This document shows, piece by piece, positions 6,209-8,061 of a DNA stretch of 8,061 nt (within the stretch, counting starts at the first letter, position 1; every line of letters starts with the position of its first letter). A program made the translations under genes and the position numbers. The stretch spans positions 1 to 8,061 of the forward strand of contig USIK01000035.1 of NCBI GenBank assembly GCA_900554775.1. The letters run 5' to 3'. Source of the DNA: an uncultured Oscillospiraceae bacterium. Lineage in GTDB: Bacteria; Bacillota; Clostridia; Oscillospirales; Acutalibacteraceae. Below the pieces are notes generated by a model, which was not told the origin of the DNA, ran no database searches, and saw nothing but the letters and a program-made list of their open reading frames with translations.

Positions 6209-7279
6209 ATGAATAAAGTAATTTCCAGGGCACTTCTTGTTTCAGGCATAGCGGTGGGAATAGGTTTTTGCGGGCTTCTCGTGAAAACTGGTTCTTTGCT
6301 TGCCAAAGGAGTGATGAATGACAATCGCTTTTTCGTTGCAATGGTAACTGACGGCGGCGGAATTAATGACCAATCTTTCCAGGAATCTTCGTGGAAGGGC
6401 CTTAAAGCTTTTTCGGAAGAAACTGGTTCGAGAGTTGGCTATGTTGAGTGCCAGCAGGCTTCTGATTACCCGATTAATATTGATAAATTAGCCGACGAAA
6501 ATGCTGATTTGGTTTGGGGAATAGGCTATAAGCTCGCGGACCCTATCAAGCTCGCGGCGAACATTAACCCCGAAATAAACTATGCAATTGCGGACTTTTC
6601 CTTTGGAAGCAGAACGCCTGATAACGTAACGTGCGCGATTTTCCGCTCGGAGGAATCTTCGTTCTTGGTGGGTTACATAGCAGCAATGACAACGAAGGTG
6701 AATAGAGTTGGCTTCATTGGCGGGATGAAAAGTGTTGTTATAGATCAGTTTGAATATGGCTACCGCGCTGGAGTTGCGTATGCAGCTAAAAAGCTCGGCA
6801 AAAACATAGATGTTAAAATCCAGTATGCTGAAAGTTTCACGGATTCAGCCAAAGGAAAAGCTATTGCCATAAAAATGTTTGATGAATGCGATGTTATTTT
6901 CCATGCTGCAGGCGGCGCAGGCGTTGGAATAATCGAAGCGGCCAAAGAAAAGGGCTCTTATGCCATCGGCTGCGATATGGACCAGTCTTTTCTTGCTCCT
7001 AAAAACGTTCTGACTTCGTCAATAAAAGATGTTGGGAAAGCGGTTAAAACTGTTTCCACAAGCCTTAAAAATGGCGATAAAATTGGCGGCAAGACTTTTT
7101 CTTATGGAATAAAAGAAGACTGCGTGGGAATTCCTCAGGAAAATCCCAACGTGCCTGAAAATGTTAAAAACGCCGTTAAAGCAGTTGAGGAAAAGGTAAG
7201 AAGAGGCGAAATAATTCCTCCGGGAACTTCGGCTTCGTATGAAGAATTTATCAAATCACTTCCGAATTTAAAAGTTTAA
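6209..7279 (+). CDS. BMP/PnrA-family substrate-binding protein of a nucleoside-type ABC importer
   Basis: This 356-residue extracytoplasmic binding protein belongs to the BMP (basic membrane protein, PnrA/TmpC, Med) family, whose studied members bind purine or other nucleosides for ABC import. Residues 8-32 form a hydrophobic secretion or anchor segment. The mature part begins near residue 40 with FFVAMVTDGGGINDQSF, the family hallmark. Later motifs are RVGFIGGMKSVVIDQFEYGYRAGV, split around residue 175, then YAESFTDSAKGKA, DVIFHAAGGAGVG and YAIGCDMDQSFLAP. Most family members in Gram-positives are lipoproteins, but the only N-terminal Cys (C21) is preceded by I-G-F, which does not fit a lipobox because -1 should be G, A or S. 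It may therefore stay anchored by its N-terminal helix. Position after deoD and 25 bases before the ABC ATPase supports nucleoside uptake. The exact substrate cannot be read from sequence. Confidence 0.9.
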   Translation: MNKVISRALLVSGIAVGIGFCGLLVKTGSLLAKGVMNDNRFFVAMVTDGGGINDQSFQESSWKGLKAFSEETGSRVGYVECQQASDYPINIDKLADENADLVWGIGYKLADPIKLAANINPEINYAIADFSFGSRTPDNVTCAIFRSEESSFLVGYIAAMTTKVNRVGFIGGMKSVVIDQFEYGYRAGVAYAAKKLGKNIDVKIQYAESFTDSAKGKAIAIKMFDECDVIFHAAGGAGVGIIEAAKEKGSYAIGCDMDQSFLAPKNVLTSSIKDVGKAVKTVSTSLKNGDKIGGKTFSYGIKEDCVGIPQENPNVPENVKNAVKAVEEKVRRGEIIPPGTSASYEEFIKSLPNLKV

Positions 7280-7291
7280 TTAGTTTTTGTT

Positions 7292-7297
7292 AGGAGG
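7292..7297 (+). promoter_or_regulatory. Ribosome binding site for the TTG-initiated ABC ATPase
   Basis: AGGAGG lies seven bases before the TTG at 7305. The next in-frame ATG (7335) has no such site and would trim residues before the conserved MRGITKIFG strand, so TTG is the preferred start. Confidence 0.75.
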
Positions 7298-7304
7298 ATA
7301 TCTT

Positions 7305-8061
7305 TTGGAAATTATTAAAGATTATGCCGTTCAGATGCGTGGAATCACTAAGATTTTCGGGCATCATAAGGCGCTTGACTCCGTTGATTTAGACGTTAAA
7401 AAGGGCGAAACTCATGCTATTTTGGGCGAAAACGGAGCAGGCAAAAGCACGCTTATGAACATTCTTTATGGGCTTTACACTGCTGATGAAGGGCAAATAT
7501 ATTTAAACGGTGAGCAGGTTAACATTTTTAACCCTAACGATGCCATACACCATGGAATCGGAATGGTTCACCAGCATTTTATGCTAATTGACAAATTTAC
7601 CGTTATGCAAAATATAATCCTTGGAAATGAAACGACTAATAAATTCGGCATCATTAACACAAGGGAAGCAAAGAAAAAGGTTAAAGAAATCATAGAAAGA
7701 TACGGAATGAAGGTTGACCTTAAAAGGAAAATCAGGAATATTTCCGTTCGAATGCAGCAAAAAGTTGAAATTTTGAAAGCTCTTTACAGAGGCGCCGAAA
7801 TTCTGATTCTTGATGAGCCAACTGCTGTTTTGACTCCTTATGAAGTCGACGAGCTCTTGGAAATAATCGAAAACCTTAAAAAAGACGGCAAAACGATAAT
7901 TATAATCACTCACAAATTAAAAGAAATTAAAAAATCTTCAAAGGATTGCACCATAATTCGCAAGGGTAAGTTCGTTGGCAGGGTTAACGTTAACGAAGAA
8001 AGCGAGCAGAGCCTTGCTGAGAAAATGGTTGGAAGAAAAGTTAAGCTTTCAGTCGATAAAA
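7305..8061 (+). CDS. ABC importer ATPase, nucleoside/BMP-associated type, 3'-partial
   Basis: This is the first nucleotide-binding domain of the ATPase that would power import of the ligand delivered by the BMP-type protein just upstream. TTG start with AGGAGG. Within the 252 residues present: MRGITKIFGHHKALD, Walker A GENGAGKST (41-49), Q-loop Q90 (GMVHQHFML), signature region about 146-152, Walker B ILILDEPTA with D170 and E171, and switch H203 (ITHKL). The wording VEILKALYRGAEILILDEPTAVLTP is typical of the YufO-like, two-domain ATPases (about 500 residues) that pair with BMP proteins, so a second ATPase domain and two permeases should follow to the right. The signature reads ISVRMQQ. Relatives, from memory, have LSVGMQQ, so the conserved Gly is replaced by Arg (R149, codon CGA at 7749). 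The gene runs off the window with no stop. Confidence 0.92.
   Translation, partial: MEIIKDYAVQMRGITKIFGHHKALDSVDLDVKKGETHAILGENGAGKSTLMNILYGLYTADEGQIYLNGEQVNIFNPNDAIHHGIGMVHQHFMLIDKFTVMQNIILGNETTNKFGIINTREAKKKVKEIIERYGMKVDLKRKIRNISVRMQQKVEILKALYRGAEILILDEPTAVLTPYEVDELLEIIENLKKDGKTIIIITHKLKEIKKSSKDCTIIRKGKFVGRVNVNEESEQSLAEKMVGRKVKLSVDK

Overview
The window looks like a chromosomal segment from a low-to-moderate-GC Firmicute, most likely an anaerobic Clostridia lineage. Three things suggest this: strong GGAGG-type ribosome binding sites, TTG start codons used alongside ATG, and a second-type topoisomerase pair of the kind found in many Clostridia. No ribosomal RNA gene or other species marker is present, so a finer placement is not possible. 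All genes lie on the + strand. I see no mobile element, CRISPR array, tRNA or rRNA.

Layout. (1) Positions 1-5280 hold a tightly packed gene string: the 3' part of a GyrB/ParE-type topoisomerase subunit, its GyrA/ParC-type partner, phosphopentomutase (deoB) and a small YczE/YitT-like membrane protein. The gaps are 3-18 bases, so the four are probably cotranscribed from a promoter left of the window. (2) Positions 5234-5449 form a control region. A good sigma-A-type promoter is buried in the last codons of the membrane-protein gene. It is followed by a leader of about 180 nt that carries a short Trp-Trp leader ORF overlapping a terminator-like hairpin. (3) Positions 5450-8061 hold purine nucleoside phosphorylase (deoD), a BMP/PnrA-type substrate-binding protein and the start of the ATPase of a nucleoside-type ABC importer, which runs off the right edge.

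How the genes fit together. The binding protein and ABC ATPase would bring nucleosides in. DeoD would split purine (deoxy)nucleosides into base and (deoxy)ribose-1-phosphate, and DeoB would convert the sugar-1-phosphate to the 5-phosphate for central metabolism. The topoisomerase pair and the membrane protein have no obvious role in this pathway.

The most interesting element is the deoD leader. A 15-codon ORF (MYFSKRWWLKAEVNN) has tandem Trp codons immediately before the 5' arm of a GC-rich hairpin, which ends at a T-rich stretch abutting the deoD start codon. This has the architecture of a ribosome-mediated tryptophan attenuator, but it sits in front of nucleoside-salvage genes rather than trp genes. 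DeoD also lacks a Shine-Dalgarno sequence, unlike every other complete gene here. Two smaller oddities are an Arg in the ABC signature motif of the importer ATPase and a missing lipobox in the binding protein.
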